Assembly (NCBI RefSeq): GCF_900188485.1
Contig: NZ_FZPH01000021.1
Coordinates: 54,638 to 118,637 of the forward strand
Direction of reading: 5' to 3'
From: Asanoa hainanensis
GTDB lineage: Bacteria; Actinomycetota; Actinomycetes; Mycobacteriales; Micromonosporaceae
DNA: 64,000 bases
Part shown: positions 18,928 through 27,280 of the stretch, in pieces
Layout of the letters: every line of letters begins with the position of its first letter
How positions within the stretch are numbered: the first letter of the stretch is position 1
Translations under genes and position numbers: made by a program
The notes under the pieces: generated by a model
What the model saw: the letters and a program-made list of their open reading frames with translations, nothing else
Databases searched by the model: none
What the model was told of the DNA's origin: nothing

Positions 18928-19770
18928 ATGACGGTTCTGGAGCGCCCCGCCTGGGTCGCCCGTCGGCTCGCGCACGAGCAGCGGGTCGACGGGTGGGTCG
19001 GGCCGCACCTGAGCCGCCGCAAGGCCGGCCGGCGGCATCCGGTCGAGGACTTCCTGTTCACCTACTACTCCCACCGGCCCGCCCAGCTGCGCCGCTGGCA
19101 CCCCGGTGCCGGGGTGTTCCTGGCCGACGCCACCGTCGACGAGCTGGGCCGCGACTACGTCGCCCGGCCCGCGGGGGTCACGGTCGACACCGATGGCGTA
19201 CGCGAGCGCCGGGCCGACTCGATCGCCTGGATCCGCACCCTGCTCACCCGCACCGCCGCCCGCCCCGCTCAGCTGGGCTGCTTCGGCATGCACGAGTGGG
19301 CGATGGTCTACCGGCAGACGCAGCAGGAGGTCCGGCACGACGCCTGGCCGCTGCGGCTCTCCCCCGCCGAGACCGCCACCGTCGTCGAGGAGCGCGGGGT
19401 GCGCTGCAGCCACTTCGACGCGTTCCGGTTCTTCACCGCCCCGGCCCGCCCGCTCAACGTGCTGACCCCGACCCGGGAGCTCCAGCACGAACTGGAGCAG
19501 CCGGGCTGCCTGCACGCGAACATGGACCTCTACAAGTGGGCCTACAAGCTCTCGCCGCTGGTGCCCAGCGAGCTGGTGGCCGACTGTTTCGCGCTGGCGC
19601 ACGACATCCGCACCCTCGACATGCGGGCCAGCCCGTACGACCTGGCCGAGCTCGGCTACCCGCCGGTGCGGATCGAGACGGCGGCGGGCCGCGCCGAGTA
19701 CGCCGCCGCCCAGCGCGCGTTCGCCGACCGCGCCGCGCCACTGCGCGCCCGGCTGGTGGCGGCGATCTAG
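18928..19770 (+). CDS. Conserved actinobacterial protein often annotated '3-methyladenine DNA glycosylase'
   Basis: A 280-residue protein with long conserved blocks (HPVEDFLFTYYSHRPAQLRRWHPG, CFGMHEWAMVYRQ, CLHANMDLYKWAYKL, DIRTLDMRASPYDL). I recognise these as a family labelled 3-methyladenine DNA glycosylase in databases, but no helix-hairpin-helix or other glycosylase motif is visible, so the label is doubtful. The ATG at 18928 lies 7 nt after TACGCT (18915-18920), arguing for a leaderless mRNA and against the upstream start at 18865. It converges on the CGNR gene with a 4-nt overlap. Confidence 0.8.
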   Translation: MTVLERPAWVARRLAHEQRVDGWVGPHLSRRKAGRRHPVEDFLFTYYSHRPAQLRRWHPGAGVFLADATVDELGRDYVARPAGVTVDTDGVRERRADSIAWIRTLLTRTAARPAQLGCFGMHEWAMVYRQTQQEVRHDAWPLRLSPAETATVVEERGVRCSHFDAFRFFTAPARPLNVLTPTRELQHELEQPGCLHANMDLYKWAYKLSPLVPSELVADCFALAHDIRTLDMRASPYDLAELGYPPVRIETAAGRAEYAAAQRAFADRAAPLRARLVAAI

Positions 19771-20384
19771 GCGCGCCGCTTCTGGTAGTGGCGGCGGGCC
19801 CGGGCCCGGTTGCCGCACATCCGGCTGTCGCACCACTGTCTACTGTGGTTGCGGCTTTCGTCGACGAACAGCCAGCCGCAGGTCTCGCCCGGGCACTGCT
19901 TGAGGGGCGGGGCGTCGGGTGAGCCGAGCACCGCCACCGCGTCGGCGGCCGCCTCCCAGGACGGCACGTCCAGGCCCGTCCAGCCCGGCCGGTAGCCGCG
20001 TCCGTCGCCGACGCCCACCCGGATCTGCCGCATGCCGGCCCGGAAGACCCGGTCCAGCACGGCGAGGTCGGCGCCGTCCGGTTCGGCGCCGGCCGCGACC
20101 GCGGAGAAGAGCCGGAACAGCGCCTCACGCAGCGCCAGGGCCCGATCCAGGGCCGCCGTGGCGGCGGCCGGCTCGGCGGCGGCGCCGGCCTCCAGGTCGG
20201 TCAGCGCGGCGTCGTCGAGCCCGCCCGCGTCGCGCAGGTAGCCGGCCAGCGCCGGGTAGTCCGTGATGCGCTCGACCGGCTCGGCCGACCGCCGCCACAG
20301 CACGCTGTTGACCAGGGCCAGCGACAGCCGACCCCCCAGGGCGTGGGCGATCGGGCGGGCCGGTCGCAGTTCGACGCTCAACAC
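19767..20384 (-). CDS. CGNR zinc-finger transcriptional regulator (ABATE domain)
   Basis: A 205-residue regulator. The C-terminal CGNR zinc finger is complete: C-x4-C (CPGETC), NHSRQWCDSRMCGN and the basic RARARRHYQKRRA. The N-terminal ~140 residues form the ABATE-type helical domain thought to sense stress or ligand. The GTG start lies 7 nt after TAGACT (20392-20397), so the mRNA is probably leaderless. It is divergent from an alpha/beta hydrolase, its likely target. Confidence 0.88.
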   Translation of the reverse strand: MLSVELRPARPIAHALGGRLSLALVNSVLWRRSAEPVERITDYPALAGYLRDAGGLDDAALTDLEAGAAAEPAAATAALDRALALREALFRLFSAVAAGAEPDGADLAVLDRVFRAGMRQIRVGVGDGRGYRPGWTGLDVPSWEAAADAVAVLGSPDAPPLKQCPGETCGWLFVDESRNHSRQWCDSRMCGNRARARRHYQKRRA

Positions 20385-20466
20385 CCTAACGAGTCTAAGG
20401 GCCTTGACCTGTTAAACCCGACAGCCGTACCGTGCCTAACATGTTTGGGACGTTAAGCTCGTTAGG
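20385..20466. promoter_or_regulatory. Divergent promoters with inverted-repeat operator candidates
   Basis: Plus strand: TTGACC (20404-20409), an 18-nt spacer and TACCGT (20428-20433), with the hydrolase ATG 7 nt later. Minus strand: TAGACT for the CGNR gene. CCTAACGAG (20385-20393) and its exact complement CTCGTTAGG (20458-20466) flank the region at the two start sites, and a near-palindrome CCTAACATGTTTGG spans 20435-20448. These are good operator candidates for the CGNR protein. Confidence 0.55.
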
Positions 20467-21247
20467 AGGGCCGGTCTCCGTCACCCAGCACGGAGTCGAG
20501 GAACGCGGTGGCGTGCTGGTCCACGACATCACCTACGCCGCGCGCGACGGTGATCCCGTGCGCGCCTACCTGGTCGAGCCGGCCCGCCCGGGCCGCTACC
20601 CGGCCGTCCTCTACCTGCACTGGTTCGAGCCGCCCAACCCGACCAGCAGCCGCCTGGAGTTCCTCGACGAGGCGGTGGACCAGGCCCGCCAGGGCGCCGT
20701 CGCGCTGCTACCGGACCTGACGTTCCCGTGGTCGGTCGACCCGGTCGGCGACCGCCGGGACGTCGCCAACGTGGTGGCCCAGACCGTACGGCTGCGCCGC
20801 GGGCTCGACCTGCTGACCGCCCGGCCGGACGTCGACCGGTCGCGGATCGCGGTGGTCGGCCACGACTACGGCGGCATGTACGGGCTGCTGCTCGCTTCGG
20901 TCGACCGGGACCGGATTCACGCCGTGGTGGCGATGAACGTCGACGCCACGTTCGGCAACTGGTTCGCGACCTTCTTCCTCGGCCTCTCCGGCGACGCCAC
21001 GATCGCCTACGAGAAGCTGTTCGAGCCCGTCGACCCGATCCGGTACGTGGCCGACCGCGGCGGCGTGCCCCTGCTGTTCCAGTTCGCCGAGCCCGACTTC
21101 TTCGTGCCCGACTCGACCCGCCGCACGCTCGTGTCCCTGGCGGAGCAGCCCACGGACTACCGCCTCTACCCCGGCGCGGGGCACGAGCTCGACGCTGCCG
21201 CCCGCGCCGACCGGGAGGCCTGGCTCACCTCGCGGTGGAAGGCCTAA
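20441..21247 (+). CDS. Alpha/beta hydrolase (dienelactone hydrolase-like)
   Basis: A 268-residue hydrolase. The nucleophile elbow region reads VVGHDYGGMYG, in which Asp rather than Ser sits at the x-position after GH. A late GAGHE supplies the histidine, and LYLHWFEPPNP could form the oxyanion hole. The substrate is unknown. ATG 20441 is preferred over GTG 20432 because it sits 7 nt after a strong promoter, giving a leaderless mRNA. It converges with the protease gene (4-nt overlap). Confidence 0.8.
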   Translation: MFGTLSSLGGPVSVTQHGVEERGGVLVHDITYAARDGDPVRAYLVEPARPGRYPAVLYLHWFEPPNPTSSRLEFLDEAVDQARQGAVALLPDLTFPWSVDPVGDRRDVANVVAQTVRLRRGLDLLTARPDVDRSRIAVVGHDYGGMYGLLLASVDRDRIHAVVAMNVDATFGNWFATFFLGLSGDATIAYEKLFEPVDPIRYVADRGGVPLLFQFAEPDFFVPDSTRRTLVSLAEQPTDYRLYPGAGHELDAAARADREAWLTSRWKA

Positions 21248-22143
21248 CCACCACCGGCGATGATCCGGTCGGCCGCCTGGGATGCCTGCTCGATCGGGAT
21301 CGCGAACCCGATCCCGATCGAGCCGCCGCCTTCCAGCGACGCGATCGCCGTGTTGACCCCGACGACCTCGCCGCTCCCGTTGACCAGCGGCCCGCCGGAG
21401 TTGCCGGGGTTGATCGAGGCGTCGGTCTGGATCGCCGTCTGGCGCCGGCCCTTCGGCAGCTTCACCTCGCGGTCGAGCGCGCTGACGATGCCGGCGGTGA
21501 CCGTCCCGGACAGCCCGAGCGGTGACCCGACGGCGATCACGGGCTCACCCACCTGGGTCGTGCCGGTCTTGGCCAACGGCAGCGGGCGCAGGCCGGTGCT
21601 CGGCGGCACCTTCAGCACCGCGATGTCCCGGTCCGGGTCCCGACCGACCAATGTGGCCTGGATCCGCCGACCGGACGGCGTCTCCACGTACACCGCCTTG
21701 GGTTCGCCCGTGCCCAGCGTGTGGTCGTTGGTGACGATGTTCTGGTTGCCGTCGAGCGCGAAGCCCGAGCCACCGGACACGCTGCCGTCCGCGGCCCGCA
21801 CCTCCACCGAGACCACGCCGTCGAGGGTGTTCTTGGCCGCATTGATCATGTCGCCGGACAGTCCGCCGGCCGCCGCGCTCGGCGTGGGCGACGGCGCGCC
21901 CGCGCCGTTCTCCTGGCGTGCCACCAGGCCGCCGGCCAGCCCGCCGGAGGCGGCCGAGACCAGGACCACCGCGGCCCCGACGAGCGCGGCCCGCCGCCAG
22001 CCGGCCGTCGAGAAGGACCGCCGCCCCCGACCGGGCCCACCGGGCGGTCCGGCGCCGCCGCCGATCAGGTCGAGGTCGGGCGAGACGTACTCGGGGCCAC
22101 GCGGCTCGCCGAGACCCGTTGGGCTCGTCGGTGTGGTCGTCAT
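21244..22143 (-). CDS. Membrane-anchored trypsin-like serine protease (HtrA/S1C-type, no PDZ)
   Basis: A 299-residue protein. A Pro/Gly-rich cytoplasmic N-terminus (1-48) is followed by one membrane helix (~52-75) and an extracytoplasmic S1C protease domain. The triad is His in NDHTLG, Asp in DRDIAVLKV and Ser in GNSGGPLVN. No PDZ domain follows, so it is shorter than classical HtrA. It starts 13 nt after the VWA gene with an AAGGGA ribosome-binding site and is the fourth gene of the moxR-DUF58-VWA operon. Confidence 0.9.
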   Translation of the reverse strand: MTTTPTSPTGLGEPRGPEYVSPDLDLIGGGAGPPGGPGRGRRSFSTAGWRRAALVGAAVVLVSAASGGLAGGLVARQENGAGAPSPTPSAAAGGLSGDMINAAKNTLDGVVSVEVRAADGSVSGGSGFALDGNQNIVTNDHTLGTGEPKAVYVETPSGRRIQATLVGRDPDRDIAVLKVPPSTGLRPLPLAKTGTTQVGEPVIAVGSPLGLSGTVTAGIVSALDREVKLPKGRRQTAIQTDASINPGNSGGPLVNGSGEVVGVNTAIASLEGGGSIGIGFAIPIEQASQAADRIIAGGG

Positions 22144-22156
22144 CGCCTGTCCCTTC

Positions 22157-23140
22157 TCACGGGATCCTGGAGAACCAGAACATCGACGCGAGCGCGGTCA
22201 CCATGGCCAGGATGAGGGCGAGGCCGATGAAGCGCGCCGAGACGTCCGCGCGTTCGTTGACATAGCCCACCGAGGTGCCGATGTCGGCGTACACCTTGCG
22301 TAGTTCCTCTTTGGAGTCCGCCTCGTGGTAGCTGCCGTTGGTCTTCTCGGCCACCCCGCGCAGCGTCTCGCCGTCGACCGGCACCGACATCGCGACCCCG
22401 CCGCGCCGCGCGATCTCGCCCGCCGTGGTGCCGAAGGAGATCGTGTCGACGGGGATGCCGGCCGTGTCGGACTCGCTCGCCGCCTCGTCGGGGTCCCTCC
22501 CGGACGTGTTGGCGCCGTCGGAGAGCAGCACGATCCGGGCCGGCGGTGGGTCCTTGTCGGCCCGCGCGTCGATGCTGCGGATGGCGTCCAGCGAGGTGGT
22601 GATCGCCTCGCCGATCGCGGTGCCGCCCAGCCCCGCGGTGGTCTCGGAGAGCCGGTCCACACCGGCCTTGAACACGTCGCGGTCGGGGCTCGGCGGCACC
22701 ACGACGGTGGCGTTGCCGGCGAAGGCGACCAGGCCGACGTTGAAGTGGCGCGGAAGCTGGTCGGCGAACTCGCGGGCGGCTTCCTTGGCCGCCCGCAGCC
22801 GGTCCGGCGGCACGTCCGTCGCGAGCATCGAGGCCGACACGTCGACCGCGATCATGACGGTGGCGCGCTCCTTGGGCACCCGCACCTCGTCGGTTGGCCG
22901 GGCGAAGCCGACCACCAGCAGGGCCAGCATCGCGATGAAGAGCGCGGCCGGCACGTGGCGGCGCCAGGCCGGGCGGGACGGCGCGACCTTGTCGAGCAGG
23001 CGCAGGTTGGTGAACCGCACGGCGTACCGGCTGCGCCGCCGTTGCATGTACACGTAGCCGACGGCCACCAGCGCCACACCGACCAGCAGCCAGAGCCGGC
23101 CCGGGTTGAGGAAGGCGACGTCCGGAACCCCGTTGTTCAC
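22157..23140 (-). CDS. VWA-domain membrane protein (BatA-like)
   Basis: A 327-residue protein with two N-terminal helices, a von Willebrand factor A domain and a C-terminal membrane helix. The MIDAS motif is DVSASM, with downstream TAIGEAI and LLSDGANTSG. Such proteins work with MoxR ATPases as chaperone-like or metal-insertion assemblies at the membrane. Its GTG start overlaps the DUF58 stop (GTGA). Confidence 0.9.
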   Translation of the reverse strand: MNNGVPDVAFLNPGRLWLLVGVALVAVGYVYMQRRRSRYAVRFTNLRLLDKVAPSRPAWRRHVPAALFIAMLALLVVGFARPTDEVRVPKERATVMIAVDVSASMLATDVPPDRLRAAKEAAREFADQLPRHFNVGLVAFAGNATVVVPPSPDRDVFKAGVDRLSETTAGLGGTAIGEAITTSLDAIRSIDARADKDPPPARIVLLSDGANTSGRDPDEAASESDTAGIPVDTISFGTTAGEIARRGGVAMSVPVDGETLRGVAEKTNGSYHEADSKEELRKVYADIGTSVGYVNERADVSARFIGLALILAMVTALASMFWFSRIP

Positions 23141-24111
23141 CCGGCACCCCCGGCTGGTCGCGGCCGGGCCGGCGCGGCACGGGCCCGCCGGCGTTGGCTC
23201 AGCACGTGGTGGACGATGTCGGCCACCCAGTCCCGGTCCGTCCGCAGTGGAAGGTGGCCGACGCCGGTGCGGCGCAGCGCGGCGGCCACCTCCGCGCGCT
23301 GCTCCAGCGCGGCGGCCGCGTACCGCTCGCGAAGCTGGCGGTTGCCGGTCGAGACCTCGCGCCGCCGGCCGGTCTCCGGGTCGACGAAGGTGATCAGGCC
23401 GACGTCGGGCAGCTCGAGCTCGCGCGGGTCGGTCACCTCGACGGCCAGCACCTGGTGCCGGGCGGCCAGCCGCTTGAGCGGGCGCTCCCAGGCGAACGTC
23501 CCGTCGGCCGCGTCGTCGAGGAAGTCCGACACCACGACCGCGAGTCCCCTGTGGATGGCCGCGCGCTGCAGGCCTTCGATGGCGGTGGCGAGATCGGCGC
23601 CGTCGGCGCCTTCCTCCTCGCGCTTGGCGCCCAGCAGGTCGTGCAGCAGAGCCTGGAGGTGTACGCGACCGGTGCGCGCCGGCACGCGGCGGATCCCGTC
23701 GCGGCGCAGCACGTGGGCGCCGATCCGGTTGCCGGCACCGGCGGTGAGGAAGCCGACCGCGGCCACCGCCGCGACCGCCAGCTCCCGCTTCTCCACCTCG
23801 GCGGTGCCGAAGTCCATGCTGGCCGAGCCGTCCACGAGCACCCAGGTGGTCAGTTCCCGGTCCGCGTCGACCTCGCGGACGTGCGGCACGTTGGTGCGGG
23901 CGGTGACCGCCCAGTCCATCCAGCGCACCTCGTCCTCGCCCGGGCGGTACTCGCGCGAGCCGGCGAACTCGGATCCCGGCCCGGGGAGCAGACCGAGGTA
24001 CTGGCCCTGGAGCATGCCGTCCAGGCGCCGGGTGACCATCAGCTCGAGCCGGCGCAGCCGCTCCTCCGGTGCGAGCTGCCGCACGGTCGTCTCGGCCGCG
24101 CCGCGGGTCAT
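23137..24111 (-). CDS. DUF58 domain protein
   Basis: A 324-residue soluble DUF58 protein. The family signature GSEFAGSREYRPGEDEVRWMDW is visible near residue 48, followed by a degenerate VWA-like region with VLVDGSASMDF. It overlaps both neighbours by 4 nt (moxR upstream, VWA gene downstream), consistent with a MoxR-DUF58-VWA complex. Confidence 0.92.
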   Translation of the reverse strand: MTRGAAETTVRQLAPEERLRRLELMVTRRLDGMLQGQYLGLLPGPGSEFAGSREYRPGEDEVRWMDWAVTARTNVPHVREVDADRELTTWVLVDGSASMDFGTAEVEKRELAVAAVAAVGFLTAGAGNRIGAHVLRRDGIRRVPARTGRVHLQALLHDLLGAKREEEGADGADLATAIEGLQRAAIHRGLAVVVSDFLDDAADGTFAWERPLKRLAARHQVLAVEVTDPRELELPDVGLITFVDPETGRRREVSTGNRQLRERYAAAALEQRAEVAAALRRTGVGHLPLRTDRDWVADIVHHVLSQRRRARAAPARPRPAGGAG

Positions 24112-25199
24112 GCCGCCGCCAGTCCCCGAAGCTCCGCGTCGGTCTCCGGCGCCAGATGCGGCGGTGGGACCACCTCGACGAGCTTTTCCACCAGGGACTC
24201 GGCGGTCACGCCGTCGGCGATCGCGTCGAAGGAGAGCACCAGCCGGTGCGCGATCACCTCGGCCGCGAGCTCACGGACGTCGTCGGGCACCACGTAGTCG
24301 CGGCCGCGCAGCAGGGCCAGGCCCCGGGCGGCGGCGACCAGGCCGAGGGTCGCCCGCGGGCTCGCGCCGTACGCCAGGTGCCTGGCCACCTCGATCAGGC
24401 CGAACCGGGCGGGCTCGCGGGTCGCCAGCACCAGGCGGACGACGTACTCGGCGATGGCGTGGTGCACGAAGACCTTGCGGTTGAGGCCCTGCAGCTCGCG
24501 CAGGCGGGCCGGGTCGAGCACCCGGCGCGGCTGTGGTTGCTCCCCGCTCATCCGGTAGAGGATGCCCAGCTCGTCCTGGTCGGTCGGGTAGCCCACGACC
24601 ACGCGCATGAGGAACCGGTCCCGTTGCGCCTCCGGCAGGTGGTAGACGCCCTCCGACTCGATCGGGTTCTGCGTCGCCAGCACGAGGAACGGCTCGGGGA
24701 CCGGCCAGGACTTGCCACCGATCGACACCTGCCGCTCGGCCATGGCCTCCAGCAACGCCGACTGCACTTTGGCCGGAGCCCGGTTGATCTCGTCGGCCAG
24801 CAGGAGGTTGGCCATCACCGGGCCCAGCTCGACGTCGAACGACTCCGTCGAGGAGCGGTAGATCCTGGTGCCGACGATGTCCGAGGGCACCAGGTCGGGG
24901 GTGAACTGGATCCGGGAGAAGGTGCCGCCGATGGTTTCCGCGAGGGTCTGTGCGGCCAGGGTCTTGGCCACGCCGGGTACGCCCTCCAGCAAACAATGGC
25001 CGTCGGCGAGCAGCGCGACCACCAGGCGCTCGACCAGCCGGTCCTGTCCGACGATCACCCGCTTGACCTCGAAGAGCACCTCCTCCAGGACCGCGCTGGT
25101 CTGCCGCGCGGCGGCGGGGTCGGAGCCGGCCGCGTACGCCTCGTCGGGCGTCTCCTCCGCGAAGTCGAACTCGGACGGCGGCGGCAAGCTGGGCGTCAT
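24108..25199 (-). CDS. moxR: MoxR-family AAA+ ATPase
   Basis: A 363-residue AAA+ ATPase. Walker A is in EGVPGVAKTLAAQTL, Walker B LLADEINRAPAK, and sensor LATQNPIESEG. MoxR proteins act with DUF58 and VWA partners to assemble or activate other proteins. A GTG at 25223 is in frame; I prefer ATG 25199, which has GGGAG upstream and gives the common MTP start. It is the first gene of a four-gene overlapping operon. Confidence 0.92.
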   Translation of the reverse strand: MTPSLPPPSEFDFAEETPDEAYAAGSDPAAARQTSAVLEEVLFEVKRVIVGQDRLVERLVVALLADGHCLLEGVPGVAKTLAAQTLAETIGGTFSRIQFTPDLVPSDIVGTRIYRSSTESFDVELGPVMANLLLADEINRAPAKVQSALLEAMAERQVSIGGKSWPVPEPFLVLATQNPIESEGVYHLPEAQRDRFLMRVVVGYPTDQDELGILYRMSGEQPQPRRVLDPARLRELQGLNRKVFVHHAIAEYVVRLVLATREPARFGLIEVARHLAYGASPRATLGLVAAARGLALLRGRDYVVPDDVRELAAEVIAHRLVLSFDAIADGVTAESLVEKLVEVVPPPHLAPETDAELRGLAAA

Positions 25200-25269
25200 G
25201 TGTCGAGACTCCCGGTTGGACACGCGGTTGGGAGCCTTTTAGCCCAATTTGTGGCGACTATTCTCTAGA

Positions 25270-26199
25270 TCATCTAGGTTCCCGCAGGTCAGCGACGAAG
25301 GCCGGCAGATCGCGCAGCCGGTCGCCCGCGGTGCGATCCAGTTCCTCGATCGGAAACGGGCTCGGGTCGCCCTCCCCCAGGGTCCAGTTGATCCGCTCGG
25401 CGAGCCGGCTGAGCATCAGCCCGACGCGGCGGGCGAAGCGGTCCTCCGGGGACGGCAGCCGCCCGCCGTGGGCCACGTAGGCGGCCAACGCGCGGTCGGT
25501 TCGCGGGCCATGGCCACCACCGAAGGCGTACGCGGCGTGCGCGGCAACCAGGCCGGCGCTGTCCCCGCCGGCGCCGTCCCAGTCGACGATCACCGGGCCT
25601 TGCGGGGTCACCAGGACGTTCCACGGCTCCAGGTCGCGATGGGTCTCGACGTAGTCGCCCGCGCGTTCGAACGCGCTCTTGACCCAGCGCGTGGCCTCGG
25701 CCACGTCGTTTCGCCTGCGGGCCAGCATTGCCGCCCACGGTCGGGCCTGGCGCTCGCCCTCGGCCTGCCACGCGGCCCAGCTCTCCGGCGGGTGGATGCC
25801 GTAGACGACGGGCTCGGCGGCTGCGCGCGGGCGCAGCGTGTTGAGCCGGGCCACCGTTTTGCCCAGCCAGTCGGCGAGGTCGTCGCCCGCCTCGATCGGG
25901 CGGCCGTCGACCCACTCCGAGACCCGGACCAGCGTGCCGTCCGGGAGCCGGGCGGCACACCCGACCACGGGGTGCACGGGCACGACCGGGCTTGGTACGG
26001 GGATGCCGGCAGCCCGCGCGGCGCCCTCCAGCGCCATCGCGGCGCCGATCTCGGTCGCCCAGGCCTCCGGGATCCGCTTGGCCAGGAACTCGGCGCTTTT
26101 GGTGGTCAACCGCCAGGTCACGTGGGTGTGCACGGTGATCGTCGCGCCGCGCTCCGGCAGCCCGAAGGCGGCGCACACGGCTTCCGCGGTGACGGGCAT
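25270..26199 (-). CDS. Aminoglycoside phosphotransferase-fold protein
   Basis: A 309-residue kinase-like protein. The catalytic loop is HRDLEPWNVLVT (HxDxxxxN) and the metal-binding motif is VIVDWDGAG. The APH family phosphorylates small molecules; the substrate is unknown. The frame is open to 26367, but ATG 26199 lies 6 nt after TATCGT (26206-26211), so a leaderless start is likely. A 13-bp palindrome CTAGATCATCTAG (25265-25277) covers its stop codon. Confidence 0.82.
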   Translation of the reverse strand: MPVTAEAVCAAFGLPERGATITVHTHVTWRLTTKSAEFLAKRIPEAWATEIGAAMALEGAARAAGIPVPSPVVPVHPVVGCAARLPDGTLVRVSEWVDGRPIEAGDDLADWLGKTVARLNTLRPRAAAEPVVYGIHPPESWAAWQAEGERQARPWAAMLARRRNDVAEATRWVKSAFERAGDYVETHRDLEPWNVLVTPQGPVIVDWDGAGGDSAGLVAAHAAYAFGGGHGPRTDRALAAYVAHGGRLPSPEDRFARRVGLMLSRLAERINWTLGEGDPSPFPIEELDRTAGDRLRDLPAFVADLREPR

Positions 26200-26275
26200 C
26201 GGCCGACGATACCGGCGGGTGGATCTCCGTCGGAAGCGCACCAATCCTTCACACCGGATGGTTAGCGTGCTCTGT

Positions 26276-27280
26276 GTGAAGACGGCTCGCCAGCAGATCA
26301 TCGCCGCCGCCCCCGACCAGCGGGGGCGGTCGGTCGCGGCGGCGGTGGCCTGCTGGCTGACCGTCACACCGGGGGCGGCGCTGGCCGCGGTGCGCCTCGC
26401 GGGGTGGGAACGTGGGCCGCTGGTGCACCTGGTGGCCTACACCCCGTACGCCGCCGGCCTGAGCGTGCTGCCGCTGGTGGGTGCGCTGGCCCTGCGGCGC
26501 TGGAAGGCGGCGGCGGTCGCGGCCCTGTCGCTGGCCGCGCTGGCCGGCGTGGTGCTGCCGCGGGCCGTTCCTGGCCTTGCGGCCGACGCGGGCGGGCCGC
26601 GGCTGCGGGTCATGACGGCCAACATCAAGCACGGCGAGGCGGACCCGGCGGTGCTGGTCGACCTCGTCCGGGAACACAAGATCGACGTGCTCGCGGTGCA
26701 GGAGCTCAACTCCGGCTTCATCGCGGCCTTCGACGCCGCCGGCATCGGCGCGGAACTGCCGCACCGGATCGTCGACGACCCCGCGATCTACGTCAACGGC
26801 GGGCTGTACTCCCGGTTGCCGCTCACCGGGACTGGCATCCACCAGCACGAGTCCGGCTTCACGCAGGCGTACGCGACGGTGACGCTGCCCGGCGGCGCAC
26901 CGTTGGTCATCGAGTCGGTGCATTCCTGCGCCCCACTCAGCCTGGCCGACGTGCCGTGCTGGTTCGCCGGCATGCGTGGGCAACGACCGGCCACACCGGA
27001 CGGTCCGATCCGGCTGCTGATGGGCGACTTCAACGCCACATTGGACCATGAGCCGATGCGGGCCTTGCTGGCAACGGGATATCGCGACGCGGGGGCCACC
27101 GCGGGGCATGGGCTGTCGGGCACCTGGCGGCCGATCGACCACGGGTTCTCGTTGCCACCCATCGCGATCGACCACATCCTGGTCGACCCGCGGGTGGCGA
27201 TCCGCGAGTACGCGGTGTGGCCGCTGCCGGGCAGCGACCACAGCGCCGTCTTCGCGGAGATCTCCCTGCCTTCTCTTTAG
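26276..27280 (+). CDS. Endonuclease/exonuclease/phosphatase family membrane protein
   Basis: A 334-residue protein with three N-terminal hydrophobic segments (~25-110) and a C-terminal EEP domain: RVMTANIKHGE, LAVQELNSGF, LMGDFNATLDHEP and GSDHSAVFAE. The active site should be extracytoplasmic. GTG at 26276 lies 7 nt after TAGCGT (26263-26268), so I reject the much longer open frame from 25838. It converges with cimA, overlapping by 4 nt. Cys residues in SVHSCAPLSLADVPCW may form a disulphide. Confidence 0.82.
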   Translation: MKTARQQIIAAAPDQRGRSVAAAVACWLTVTPGAALAAVRLAGWERGPLVHLVAYTPYAAGLSVLPLVGALALRRWKAAAVAALSLAALAGVVLPRAVPGLAADAGGPRLRVMTANIKHGEADPAVLVDLVREHKIDVLAVQELNSGFIAAFDAAGIGAELPHRIVDDPAIYVNGGLYSRLPLTGTGIHQHESGFTQAYATVTLPGGAPLVIESVHSCAPLSLADVPCWFAGMRGQRPATPDGPIRLLMGDFNATLDHEPMRALLATGYRDAGATAGHGLSGTWRPIDHGFSLPPIAIDHILVDPRVAIREYAVWPLPGSDHSAVFAEISLPSL

